From the NCBI GenBank assembly GCA_003970805.2, contig CP051152.1:2666001-2730000 (forward strand): a stretch of DNA of 64,000 bases, written 5' to 3'. The translations under genes were made by a program, and so were the position numbers. The stretch is from Undibacterium piscinae. Lineage in GTDB: Bacteria; Pseudomonadota; Gammaproteobacteria; Burkholderiales; Burkholderiaceae_D. Within the stretch, counting starts at the first letter, position 1; the number at the start of each line of letters is the position of its first letter. Shown here piece after piece: positions 26,945 through 35,196 of the stretch. A model generated the notes under the pieces. It did not search any database and was not told where the DNA came from. It saw only the letters and a list, made by a program, of their open reading frames with translations.

Positions 26945-27349
26945 CTAGTAGTATTTGTGGATATAGCGGCTGCGTTGTACCCGTAAGCTATTTGACTTGG
27001 TCGCTTTGGCCGAGGCATTTTGTATCTGTGACAGCGACAAGGCTGGATGTTCCGCTGGTACAGACTGGCTCAGGCTATTGCTTAACTGCTTGACTATAGG
27101 TTTGCTCAGATAAGCGATAGGAAACGCGATAGGCCAGGTGGTGAACCATGCTTCCATCCAAGCCGGGAAAAAATCGTTGCTAAAGCCGACCCAGACCAGG
27201 CGCATGATACCGGTGATAACCAGGGTAATCACGCCGGTAGTAATGATGGTAGGCAACATCGATGCCAGGCTCTTGGAGCCCGCTACGGCACGCTGAGGGC
27301 GGCGAAAGCTGCCGGCGTTGGCGTGGGTGAGAGCGGATGAAGTTTGCAT
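26945..27349 (-). CDS. DUF2798 small membrane protein
   Basis: A 134-residue protein with two hydrophobic segments (MLPTIITTGVITLVITGIM, then the amphipathic FFPAWMEAWFTTWPIAFPIA). This TTGVIT...W...W.IAFP pattern is the DUF2798 signature. The tail is basic and rich in Ser/Lys. Function unknown; members sit in the inner membrane. It lies 44 bases after the next membrane-protein gene on the same strand, so they form one unit divergent from the LysR gene. Confidence 0.75.
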   Translation of the reverse strand: MQTSSALTHANAGSFRRPQRAVAGSKSLASMLPTIITTGVITLVITGIMRLVWVGFSNDFFPAWMEAWFTTWPIAFPIAYLSKPIVKQLSNSLSQSVPAEHPALSLSQIQNASAKATKSNSLRVQRSRYIHKYY

Positions 27350-27393
27350 AATGTGCCTCTATGGTGGCGATAACGAATGTTGGTGCGCTGAAT

Positions 27394-27693
27394 TTATCCG
27401 CGTGATGCTAGGGCGCGCAATTCGGCAGCCATGTTAGGCGAGCTGTAATTGACATCGTTGGCGATACGGCGAATAGTCAACATATTGCGCAGGTTACGGC
27501 TGGCGGTTTTTTGATCACGTGTCAATTTTGGGTGCACTACCAACAGGGCGGCGCGCAACATACCAAGCAACAACGGTTTGAATACGATCAATATGGTGAC
27601 CAGTATCGCAAGACCCAATAATGGACGGGCAACAGCGAGAATATTTGTCATAGCGATTTGGGCTATCGGGAGGGCGATATTGAGAAAGCTCAT
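27394..27693 (-). CDS. Small hypothetical membrane protein
   Basis: A 99-residue protein I cannot name. Residues 20-50 form a long hydrophobic stretch (VARPLLGLAILVTILIVFKP and following), preceded by a shorter one, and the C-terminal half is basic and soluble. It is the first gene of a two-gene minus-strand unit with the DUF2798 gene, divergent from a LysR regulator, which is the likely controller. Confidence 0.65.
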   Translation of the reverse strand: MSFLNIALPIAQIAMTNILAVARPLLGLAILVTILIVFKPLLLGMLRAALLVVHPKLTRDQKTASRNLRNMLTIRRIANDVNYSSPNMAAELRALASRG

Positions 27694-27826
27694 GATTTCC
27701 TCTATCTTTCGATTTTAATTTGTGTAACGAGACTATATTGCAGTGCAATATATAAATCTAATTTTGATTTATCATATCTAATATGGTATTTGTGAATAAT
27801 TGACGAAAACATCAGGAGATCATCCA

Positions 27827-28801
27827 ATGAACTTCCTCACCCTAGACTTAAATTTGCTCAGGGTATTTGACGCTGTTATGGTCGAACAAAATTTGACCCG
27901 GGCCGCTGATAAGCTGGCGATGACCCAGCCGGCGGTCTCGAACGCCTTGAAACGACTACGTTTTTCATTTAGCGATGAATTACTGATACGTACCGCGCAT
28001 GGCGTAAAGCCAACGCCGCGTGCCGAAACAATCTGGCCGGCGATACGCCAGGCCTTGTCTACGCTGGAGGCGGCGATTGCCCCAAGTAGTTTTGACGTCG
28101 CCAAGGCCGAGACAACCTTTCGTATGGCGATGGCTGACGCAACTGCAGCATTATGGATGCCATCACTGGTGCGGGCGATAGAGCGCGAAGCGCCTGGCAT
28201 TAACGCGCGTATGGTACCGCTGACGACGCGCGAGCCGCGCCCTATGCTGATACGCGGTGACATCGATATCGCGGTGGGGTATTTCCCTGGTGTGGTGGCG
28301 CAAATGATAGGCGGACAAGGTGCGGCGCGCAGCCCGATCCGGCATGAACGATTGTATTCCGGGCATTATGTCTGCGTGATGAGCAAGGATCATTCCTTGG
28401 CTAAATCGGAATTGACGCTGGATGATTATTGCAACGCGAATCATCTGCTAGTCAGTTTTTCCGGCCGCGCACATGGTCTGGTGGACGAAGCCTTATTGCA
28501 GATAGGACGTGAGCGGAGAATTTTGCTGACGGTTAACCAGTTTTTTACCGGTGGCAAAGTGGTCGCCAATTCAGATTTGCTGACGGTATTGCCGCATCAT
28601 TTGATTGCCTCCACCGGCATGACGGATGCGCTGGTATGGAAAGAATTGCCTTTCGCCATGCCTGACGTGCATATTGACATGCTGTGGCATGAAAGGGATG
28701 CGCGTAATCCTGCACATAAATGGTTGCGTGACAATCTGGTCGAGATGACGAACCAGACAGTGCTGGCGCAGCTAGGACATGATAAGCAGTTACATACCTG
28801 A
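27827..28801 (+). CDS. LysR-family transcriptional regulator
   Basis: A 324-residue regulator. The winged helix-turn-helix at residues 5-65 is standard (NLTRAADKLAMTQPAVSNAL with the downstream RLRFSFSDELLIRT), and the rest is the effector-binding domain (IDIAVGYFPG and VLPHHLIASTG stretches) in the NodD/LinR-like subgroup. The ATG at 27827 has AGGAG 8 bases upstream. It is divergent from the two small membrane-protein genes, the usual arrangement for a LysR regulator and its targets. The effector is unknown. Confidence 0.9.
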   Translation: MNFLTLDLNLLRVFDAVMVEQNLTRAADKLAMTQPAVSNALKRLRFSFSDELLIRTAHGVKPTPRAETIWPAIRQALSTLEAAIAPSSFDVAKAETTFRMAMADATAALWMPSLVRAIEREAPGINARMVPLTTREPRPMLIRGDIDIAVGYFPGVVAQMIGGQGAARSPIRHERLYSGHYVCVMSKDHSLAKSELTLDDYCNANHLLVSFSGRAHGLVDEALLQIGRERRILLTVNQFFTGGKVVANSDLLTVLPHHLIASTGMTDALVWKELPFAMPDVHIDMLWHERDARNPAHKWLRDNLVEMTNQTVLAQLGHDKQLHT

Positions 28802-28868
28802 CGTGTTCACATCAGAGTGAAAAACACATTTACAATCTAGAGCAAGTTACTTTTTAGCGGAAATATTC

Positions 28869-29582
28869 ATGTTTACAGGCATAGTCCAGGGCATCGCCAG
28901 CATTAGCAGCATCGTTGATAAACCGGGTCTGCGCACTTTCCAGCTGCGTTTTCCTCAGGGATTTTGCAAAGACCTGGAAATCGGCGCGAGCGTCGCGGTA
29001 GATGGCGTCTGCCTTACCGTCACTACTTTACTCGGCGATGACTGTGCCGAATTTGACGTGATGCAGCAAAGTCTGGCGATCACCACCTTGGGCGATTATG
29101 TGGAGCATGGCCGCATCAACGTCGAGCGTGCGGCGCGTGACGGTGCCGAAATCGGTGGCCATCCTTTGTCCGGTCATATCGACTTTACGGCACAGATCGC
29201 CGCAATACGCAAGCTGGAAAACAATTACGTGATCCGTATTGCGGTGCCGCCGCAATGGTTGCGCTATATTTTTGCCAAAGGCTATATCGCGATTAACGGT
29301 GCCAGCCTGACCGTGGCCGAAGTGAACCGGCAAGAGAGTTGGTTTGAAGTCTGGCTGATACCGGAAACCCTGCGCATGACAGTGTTTTCCGGGAAAAAAG
29401 CCGGTGCCAGCCTGAATATAGAAATCGAGCGTGCTACCCAGGTCGTGGTTGATACGGTCAGAGCCATGTTGCAGGAAACTTTGGGGCCTTTGCTGCCGGC
29501 GCTGGAAACCCTGTTGCAGCAACAGGGTAAAAGCGTCGATGAGCTAGTTAGCGCGAGCAGAGCTGATTGCGAACGCTGCTGA
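28869..29582 (+). CDS. ribE: Riboflavin synthase alpha subunit
   Basis: A 237-residue enzyme that dismutates two 6,7-dimethyl-8-ribityllumazine molecules to riboflavin. It begins with the hallmark MFTGIVQG and has two lumazine-binding repeats: VAVDGVCLTVT with GGHPLSGHIDF in the first, INGASLTVAEV with IPETLRMT in the second. About 25 extra C-terminal residues (LLPALETLLQQQGKSVDEL) exceed the common length. It stands alone rather than in a rib operon, and I see no FMN riboswitch in the 67 bases upstream, so it may be a second, non-operonic copy. Confidence 0.92.
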   Translation: MFTGIVQGIASISSIVDKPGLRTFQLRFPQGFCKDLEIGASVAVDGVCLTVTTLLGDDCAEFDVMQQSLAITTLGDYVEHGRINVERAARDGAEIGGHPLSGHIDFTAQIAAIRKLENNYVIRIAVPPQWLRYIFAKGYIAINGASLTVAEVNRQESWFEVWLIPETLRMTVFSGKKAGASLNIEIERATQVVVDTVRAMLQETLGPLLPALETLLQQQGKSVDELVSASRADCERC

Positions 29583-29627
29583 TGGCCAGCATCAGCCGAG
29601 GGCAAGAAGCGGGCGCGCTGCGCTCAG

Positions 29628-30494
29628 GCAAACCCTAGTAAGGCTTGCGCGCCTGCAAAAGCAAGCGGCAGACTGCCGCCAGTCAGAAAAGCGTCGCCAC
29701 CGCCGACCGCTGCAGTATTGCGGTTCAGCGCAGCGCGGCTAAGCCGGTAGACATGGCGGCGGGTACGCCGACTGAGACCACCTGCCACAGCGCTTAATTT
29801 TGATATGGCGCGGCGCCACCTCTATCTTGCCTATGCCTAGGTAAAAATAGAAGGCGTAGGCGATCAGGGCGGCCAATGCGGATAGCAGCGTGGCCCAAGC
29901 CGCGCCCGCCACCCCCATTTCATAATGGAAGATCAGGATAGGATCGAGTATCACGTTCAGGGCGAACGAGCCTAGTAATGTCCACATACTAAAGCGGCTA
30001 TTGCCTTCAGAGATGGCGATGAAATCGCACAACATTTGCAACAGTATTAAGGGTGCGCTCAAGCAAAAAATGGTGGCGTACACGGTCGATGCAGGCAAGG
30101 CATCGGCGCTGCTACCCATCGCTCTCAGCAATGTTGGTAGTAGCGGCACCAGCACGGCGGCCAAGACGCAGCCAGCCAAGCCCAATAGCAGCATCACGGT
30201 GCTGGCGCTGCGGTTGGCCTGTTGTTGTTGACCGGCACCCAGCATACGCGCCACCGCACTGGCCACTCCTATGCCGGCGCCTTCGCCAATCGCACTGAAA
30301 ATGATGAGCAGCGGGAAGCAGATACTGACTGCGGCGATCGCGTTGGTGCCCAGTTGACTAACAAAGTAGGCATTGGCCAATTGGTGCATGGCATTGGCCG
30401 ACAGGCCTATCATCGCTGGCAGCGCCAGCGTAAACAGCAGACGCTTCAAGTGGGGCGACTTCATGTCCGGCAGCGCGGCACTGGCGAGACTCAT
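29628..30494 (-). pseudogene. Broken MATE-family efflux gene
   Basis: The first ~230 residues are a clear MATE transporter N-terminal half (LALPAMIGLSANAMHQLANA, LGTNAIAAVSICFPLLIIFS, six membrane segments). At about 29795 the frame shifts; continuing in another frame gives ALWQVVSVGVPAAMSTGL, the expected start of the second half, and then non-MATE sequence to a stop near 29628. Full-length members have about 450 residues, so most of the C-terminal half is deleted. It follows the N-monooxygenase gene with a 4-base overlap of start and stop, and was probably the siderophore exporter of this locus. Confidence 0.85.
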
Positions 30495-31825
30495 TGAATT
30501 TCCTCCAGTAGCTGGCGCTTGGCGAGCTGTGGCATGGCGAGCGGCTTAGGCCCTAGTTGCTCGACTAATGCGCGCGCGATTTCGTGCGAGCGAATCGCCA
30601 ATACCGATAACAAAGTATCGGCCAGACCGTGGGTGGTTTCGGAAGAGCCTTGCACAAAAATCGGCGGCTGCACGTGCCGCGGCGCGGCCAGCTGATAATT
30701 ACGGCCGATAGTGAAACCCTCGAGTTCATGCTCTAGCTCGGCCAGCAGTGCCTGGCTGGTGTCACGCTGGTAGCCAGTGGCGACGATCACGCGCTGATAC
30801 GCTAGCTGGCGAATTTGCGGTGCACCGGCTTGTTGCAGGTAGATGCTGATGCCATCCTGATCGCACTGTAGCTGCTCAATCGTGGACGAACTGAGCACCC
30901 GCAGCCGTTCTTGGCCGAGCACGCGCTGCGCGTACAGCATGGCGCTGATGCGTTCTATCAGGTCGCTGTCGACCACCGCATAATTGGTATGGCGGAATTC
31001 CGCCAGTAAGGAGCGCCGCACTTGTTCTGGCTGGCCGAAGAAATAGTCGGTGTAGTCAGGGTCAAAGATGTGATTGATCGAAGGCCCATCCTCGGACGGC
31101 TTGAGAGTGGAACCGCGCAGTATCAGATCTACCTTGGCGTTCGGATAGCGCGCCACCAGATCGAGGAAAATCTCGGCCGCACTCTGGCCGCCACCCACCA
31201 CCGCCAGCGCAGGTGCGCCAGCGGCATCGAGTGGCTGGCGCGCTATCTCACTCAGATAGCGCGAAGAATGAATGATGCGCGGATCACGGTGTTTGGCGAA
31301 GCTGGCTGGTATGAAGGGACGCCCGCCCGGTGCAAATACCAGACTGCGGGTGCGGCGCTGGCGTTCGCGTCCGGCCGCATCGGCCGAATGTACCTGCAGC
31401 GCGACCACGTCTGCGCCCTGGTATTCGGGCACCACGCGGGTGACGCTCTCGCCATAGTGGCAATTTTGCTCGAAGTGGCCGGCGCTCCAGCGCAGGTAGT
31501 CGTTGAACTCGATACGGCTAGGGAAGAAAGTTTTTTGATTGATAAAGGCTTCCAGGCGGTTATGCCGGCGTAGATAATTGATGAAGGAGTAGGGGCTGGT
31601 GGGATCGCGCAGTGAGACCAGATCCTTGAGGAAGGAGATCTGCATATCGGTACCCGGCAGCAGCATATCGCCGTGCCAGGTAAATTGCGGCTGACGCTCG
31701 ATGAAGCAATGCGTCAATGTGCCCGCGCTGGCTTGCCGCATTGCGTCGAGTGCGATCGCCAAGGCCAAATTGGAGGGGCCAAAACCCACTCCGACCATGT
31801 CGTAAGTTTGTGGTTCAGTGTTCAT
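30491..31825 (-). CDS. L-ornithine/L-lysine N-monooxygenase (siderophore)
   Basis: A 444-residue FAD- and NADPH-dependent N-hydroxylase of the IucD/PvdA/RhbE family, which makes the hydroxylamine used in hydroxamate siderophores. FAD motif VGFGPSNLALAIAL at residues 13-26, NADPH motif LAVVGGGQSAAEIFLDL near 205, and the ATGY motif near 350 are present. Whether the substrate is lysine or ornithine cannot be decided by eye. It lies between the acetyltransferase gene and the broken MATE gene in the siderophore unit. Confidence 0.92.
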   Translation of the reverse strand: MNTEPQTYDMVGVGFGPSNLALAIALDAMRQASAGTLTHCFIERQPQFTWHGDMLLPGTDMQISFLKDLVSLRDPTSPYSFINYLRRHNRLEAFINQKTFFPSRIEFNDYLRWSAGHFEQNCHYGESVTRVVPEYQGADVVALQVHSADAAGRERQRRTRSLVFAPGGRPFIPASFAKHRDPRIIHSSRYLSEIARQPLDAAGAPALAVVGGGQSAAEIFLDLVARYPNAKVDLILRGSTLKPSEDGPSINHIFDPDYTDYFFGQPEQVRRSLLAEFRHTNYAVVDSDLIERISAMLYAQRVLGQERLRVLSSSTIEQLQCDQDGISIYLQQAGAPQIRQLAYQRVIVATGYQRDTSQALLAELEHELEGFTIGRNYQLAAPRHVQPPIFVQGSSETTHGLADTLLSVLAIRSHEIARALVEQLGPKPLAMPQLAKRQLLEEIQ

Positions 31826-31869
31826 GCTGTTCCTTCTCTTTTAGATGAGGCAAACAAGGGCGTGCTAGT

Positions 31870-32913
31870 TCAGGCTTTCAGGCTAGGGTGCCATAGACGA
31901 TTGCTGAAAAATTTCTCGCGCATCAGCATTACCAGGGTGGCGCGCTTGTGCGGGAAATCGAAGTCCTTGAGCGCGGCAAAGCCGGAACGCTCCAGATTGC
32001 GCACCTGACGCGTGTGGCTGGCGGCAGGCTCACCGACGATGCGCTGGGTGCGTGGCTCGTCTAGGAAAATATAGTGCATTAGCGAGGGCAGCCAGGCGCT
32101 AATGAATTGGCCGCCAGAATAAGCCTGTTCGCCCACCAGTACGTGCCAGCCGCGGTCGTAGTCGTCGGCCGCGTAGTAAGGACCAAGACGATTTTCCTGA
32201 GCCCAATAGACTTCCATGTAGCCGAATGCGATGCCATCGAATTCGGCGATCAGCGGCAGCATGTGCGGGTCAGCCAGGCGGCCGTTTAGATAGGCGCGCT
32301 GGTAATCCAGATCGCCCTCTTCCTGAAAAAACTGCGCCACACGGGTATCGTTCATCCACTTGTGCATGGTGTTGAGATCCTGCTCCACGCTCGCCACCCG
32401 AAATGAAATGCTCTGACCCAGCCAGGGAATGAAGCGTTGGTAGACATAGCCCTGCGGTTTGGCCGGGCGCAGCGGGTGCCAGCGTTCGCCAGTGCGCACG
32501 TGGTGTTGCGGGTAGAGCGCGGGCGTCTGTGGTAACCAGAGTTGCGGCAATTGCCACAGCATGGCTGGGGCTACGCTCAGTGCCGCACCGACTTCACGCG
32601 CGATTCCGCTGCGCAGGAGTAGCGCTTTGAGTTCTGGCCATTCTTTGGCATGCAGGCGCAATTCGACTAGTTCCGAGTGGCTGGCGCTGACCGTCTCGAG
32701 TGCCGCTAGCAAGGCAGCCTGCAGCAATTCTGGCGGCTGCGCAGCCGCTGTGATGCGCGTCAGCCAGCACTCTGCACCTCGGTCTATACTCAGATCTAGC
32801 ACGGCTTGCTGTTGCTGTCGTACGCTTAGCTGATCGCCATGGTAATTCACCTCGAAAGTTTGGCCAGAAAGGCTGGCGCTGCGGAAGGCTGGGATGTTTG
32901 CGTTATGGTTCAT
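31870..32913 (-). CDS. Siderophore N-hydroxyamine acetyltransferase (IucB/AlcB-like GNAT)
   Basis: A 347-residue protein whose C-terminal half is the acetyltransferase domain of aerobactin/alcaligin-type enzymes: WMNDTRVAQFFQEEGDLDYQ, FGYMEVYWAQENRLGPYY and GWHVLVGEQAYSGGQFISAW. It acylates the hydroxylamine made by the neighbouring monooxygenase, giving the iron-binding hydroxamate. The N-terminal half is the less conserved lobe usual in long members. I start at the ATG at 32913, with AGGAA just upstream; a longer frame to 33009 would extend to the receptor gene stop. Cytoplasmic. Confidence 0.88.
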   Translation of the reverse strand: MNHNANIPAFRSASLSGQTFEVNYHGDQLSVRQQQQAVLDLSIDRGAECWLTRITAAAQPPELLQAALLAALETVSASHSELVELRLHAKEWPELKALLLRSGIAREVGAALSVAPAMLWQLPQLWLPQTPALYPQHHVRTGERWHPLRPAKPQGYVYQRFIPWLGQSISFRVASVEQDLNTMHKWMNDTRVAQFFQEEGDLDYQRAYLNGRLADPHMLPLIAEFDGIAFGYMEVYWAQENRLGPYYAADDYDRGWHVLVGEQAYSGGQFISAWLPSLMHYIFLDEPRTQRIVGEPAASHTRQVRNLERSGFAALKDFDFPHKRATLVMLMREKFFSNRLWHPSLKA

Positions 32914-33009
32914 GTCGGTTCCTGGTGTGTAGTCCCATGGCATACACCATGGGATAGCGCGGCGGGATTGCGTGTCCCGCTGGCTAGGCTTGAATGGCTG
33001 GCTAGGCAA

Positions 33010-35136
33010 TTACCACAGGTAGCGGGCTGTGAGTTGGGCGCGGCGACGCGCGGCGTAAATGCAGGTGCTGTCAGAAGCACAGTTACCCAGATAAATTTTA
33101 TCGCTCAGATTATTGATGTTGAGCGCCAGGTCCCAGTTGCGGTAGCGGTAGCCCAGCATGGCATCACTCAGCGTCACGCCGTCGTTGCTGAAGGTATTGG
33201 CATCGTCGCTATAAGTGGAACCGATACGGCGCAGCCCAGCACCGGCACGCCAGCCGTTGTCGAATTGGCGTTCGGCCCAAGCGGCCAGGTTGACACGCGG
33301 CACCAGCGACGGACGCTTGCCTACATTGCCGTCGTTGTTTTGGGTGATTTCGCCGTCGAGTCCGGTGAAGGAAGCGTTGACTTTCCAGTGTTTGTCCAGC
33401 TCCGCTTCGGCTTCCAATTCTATCCCGCGCACGCGTACTTCACCGCGCTGTATCTGGGCACCGATGCCCAGATTGGCTGGGTCGGCGGTGAGCACATTGC
33501 GTTTGCGCAGATCGAACAGCGCGCCAGTGAGCAGCAGCGCGCGGTTTAGCGGCGCCCATTTCAAACCGATTTCCGCTTGCTTGCCCTGCTCCGGCACAAA
33601 GTTGCGGCCATCCACGCTTTGCCCTATCACGGGGCGGAAAGAGGTGGCATAGCTGATATACGGCGCCAAGCCGTTCGGACCCAACCAGGTCAGACCCAAG
33701 CGGCCGGTATTGGCCGCGTCTTTCTGGCTGTTTTGGCTGGCTTTGATGTAGTCCTCGTTATCGATATTGCTCTGGTCGCGGCGTAGCCCAGCCGTCAGCA
33801 AATATTGGCCGGCAAATTTTAATTGGTCTTGCACATAGATCCCAGTCTGGCTTAGGGTGCTGCGCTTGTCTTCGTACATATCGGCCTGGCCTACCGTCTG
33901 GCCATACACCGGTGCGATGATATCGAGGGTAGGCGCATCGCCATAATAGTTTTGCCCCTGTTGGACCGCGCGGCTGTAATCGAGACCCGCCACCAAGGTA
34001 TTTTCTAGTCCGTCGAACTTGGTGTTCCATTCCAGATTTTGATCGGCCGTGAACACCCGCGCCTTTTGCTGTGCAGAGAAATTGGCGCGTTTTACTGTGC
34101 GTTGATCGTCTTCCAATGTCGTCATGTAAAGGTTACGGTAGTCGACAGTCTCGCTGGCGCTGCGCACGTTCTGGCGCACTTTCCAGGCTGGCGAGAAACG
34201 CTTTTCAAAGGCATAGCCTATGCTGCGTTGCTCGGTCTGGAAACGGTCTACACCCGGTTCGCCGACGAAGCGGTTGGACGGTATAGTTCCAAATGGCCCG
34301 GTTTTCTGGGTGCCGACCGCCGGCAGATAAAAGTTCGGTGGTACATCGTCTTTTTGCAGATAGGCCAGTAGCGTGAGTGAGGTATCGGCGTCCGGCTGCC
34401 AGCTCAAGCTGGGGGCAAAGAAAAGCCGGTTGTCTTTGGTATTGTCGACCTGGCCCTTGGCTTCGCGCGCGAGTGCTGTTACGCGATAACGCCATACGCC
34501 TTTTTCATCGAGCGGCCCGCCCACATCGGCCGCGATCTGACGCCGCTCGAAACTCCCATAGCTCACTTCGATTTCGCCTTGTTGGCTAGCTGGTGGACGT
34601 TTGCTGACAGCATTCACCAGGCCGCCCACTTCGGCCTGTCCATACATGACCGAACTCGGGCCGCGCAGTACTTCCAAGCGCTCCAGACCATACGGTTCCA
34701 GCGTAAATGCAGTGAAGCCGCGGGTAGGCAGATTCAGAGCATCGCGGAACACCCCGTTAGAACCTGATTCGAAGCCACGTATCATGTACTGATCAAAGCG
34801 CGGATCCACTCCATAACTTTCGACTTGCATGCCGGCACTGTAGCGCAGCGCTTGCGGAATGCTGCTGGCTTTTTGGGCATCCAGGCGCTCGCGATTAAGT
34901 ACTGAAATCGACTGCGGTACTTCGATCAGCGCCGTTTCATTTTTACTGCCCACGCTGCTGCGCTTGGCAATGCTGTCTGCCTCGCCCAGGACAGTGATGT
35001 TACCTAAATTCGATTGCGTCGCTTCCGCGGTATCTGCGGCGCTGGCCGCTAACTGGCAACTGCCCATCAGGACGATGGCACTGGCCACGGCACGTGCTAG
35101 TGGATGTTTTGTTTGCTGCTTCAACTGCTGTTTCAT
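33010..35136 (-). CDS. TonB-dependent siderophore receptor
   Basis: A 708-residue outer-membrane receptor of the FhuA/FpvA class. The signal peptide spans about residues 1-33 (basic start, then VASAIVLMGSCQLAASA). The plug domain follows with the TonB-dependent signature VPQSISVLNRERL and YMIRGFESGSNGVF; a 22-strand barrel fills the rest and ends in the aromatic residues YLW. There is no N-terminal signalling (STN) domain, so it does not act in a FecIR-type cascade. The chosen ATG at 35136 has AAGG 8 bases upstream. It sits between the NRPS and the acetyltransferase genes and is expected to import the ferric form of the product. Confidence 0.93.
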   Translation of the reverse strand: MKQQLKQQTKHPLARAVASAIVLMGSCQLAASAADTAEATQSNLGNITVLGEADSIAKRSSVGSKNETALIEVPQSISVLNRERLDAQKASSIPQALRYSAGMQVESYGVDPRFDQYMIRGFESGSNGVFRDALNLPTRGFTAFTLEPYGLERLEVLRGPSSVMYGQAEVGGLVNAVSKRPPASQQGEIEVSYGSFERRQIAADVGGPLDEKGVWRYRVTALAREAKGQVDNTKDNRLFFAPSLSWQPDADTSLTLLAYLQKDDVPPNFYLPAVGTQKTGPFGTIPSNRFVGEPGVDRFQTEQRSIGYAFEKRFSPAWKVRQNVRSASETVDYRNLYMTTLEDDQRTVKRANFSAQQKARVFTADQNLEWNTKFDGLENTLVAGLDYSRAVQQGQNYYGDAPTLDIIAPVYGQTVGQADMYEDKRSTLSQTGIYVQDQLKFAGQYLLTAGLRRDQSNIDNEDYIKASQNSQKDAANTGRLGLTWLGPNGLAPYISYATSFRPVIGQSVDGRNFVPEQGKQAEIGLKWAPLNRALLLTGALFDLRKRNVLTADPANLGIGAQIQRGEVRVRGIELEAEAELDKHWKVNASFTGLDGEITQNNDGNVGKRPSLVPRVNLAAWAERQFDNGWRAGAGLRRIGSTYSDDANTFSNDGVTLSDAMLGYRYRNWDLALNINNLSDKIYLGNCASDSTCIYAARRRAQLTARYLW

Positions 35137-35196
35137 TGGGTAAAGCCTTATCAAGATTGGAAAAAAATTGGAAAAAATACTGAGCATCAGCTGTGT

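Noticed and set aside
28802..28868. FMN riboswitch before riboflavin synthase
   Set aside because: Only 67 bases are available and none of the conserved motifs is present.
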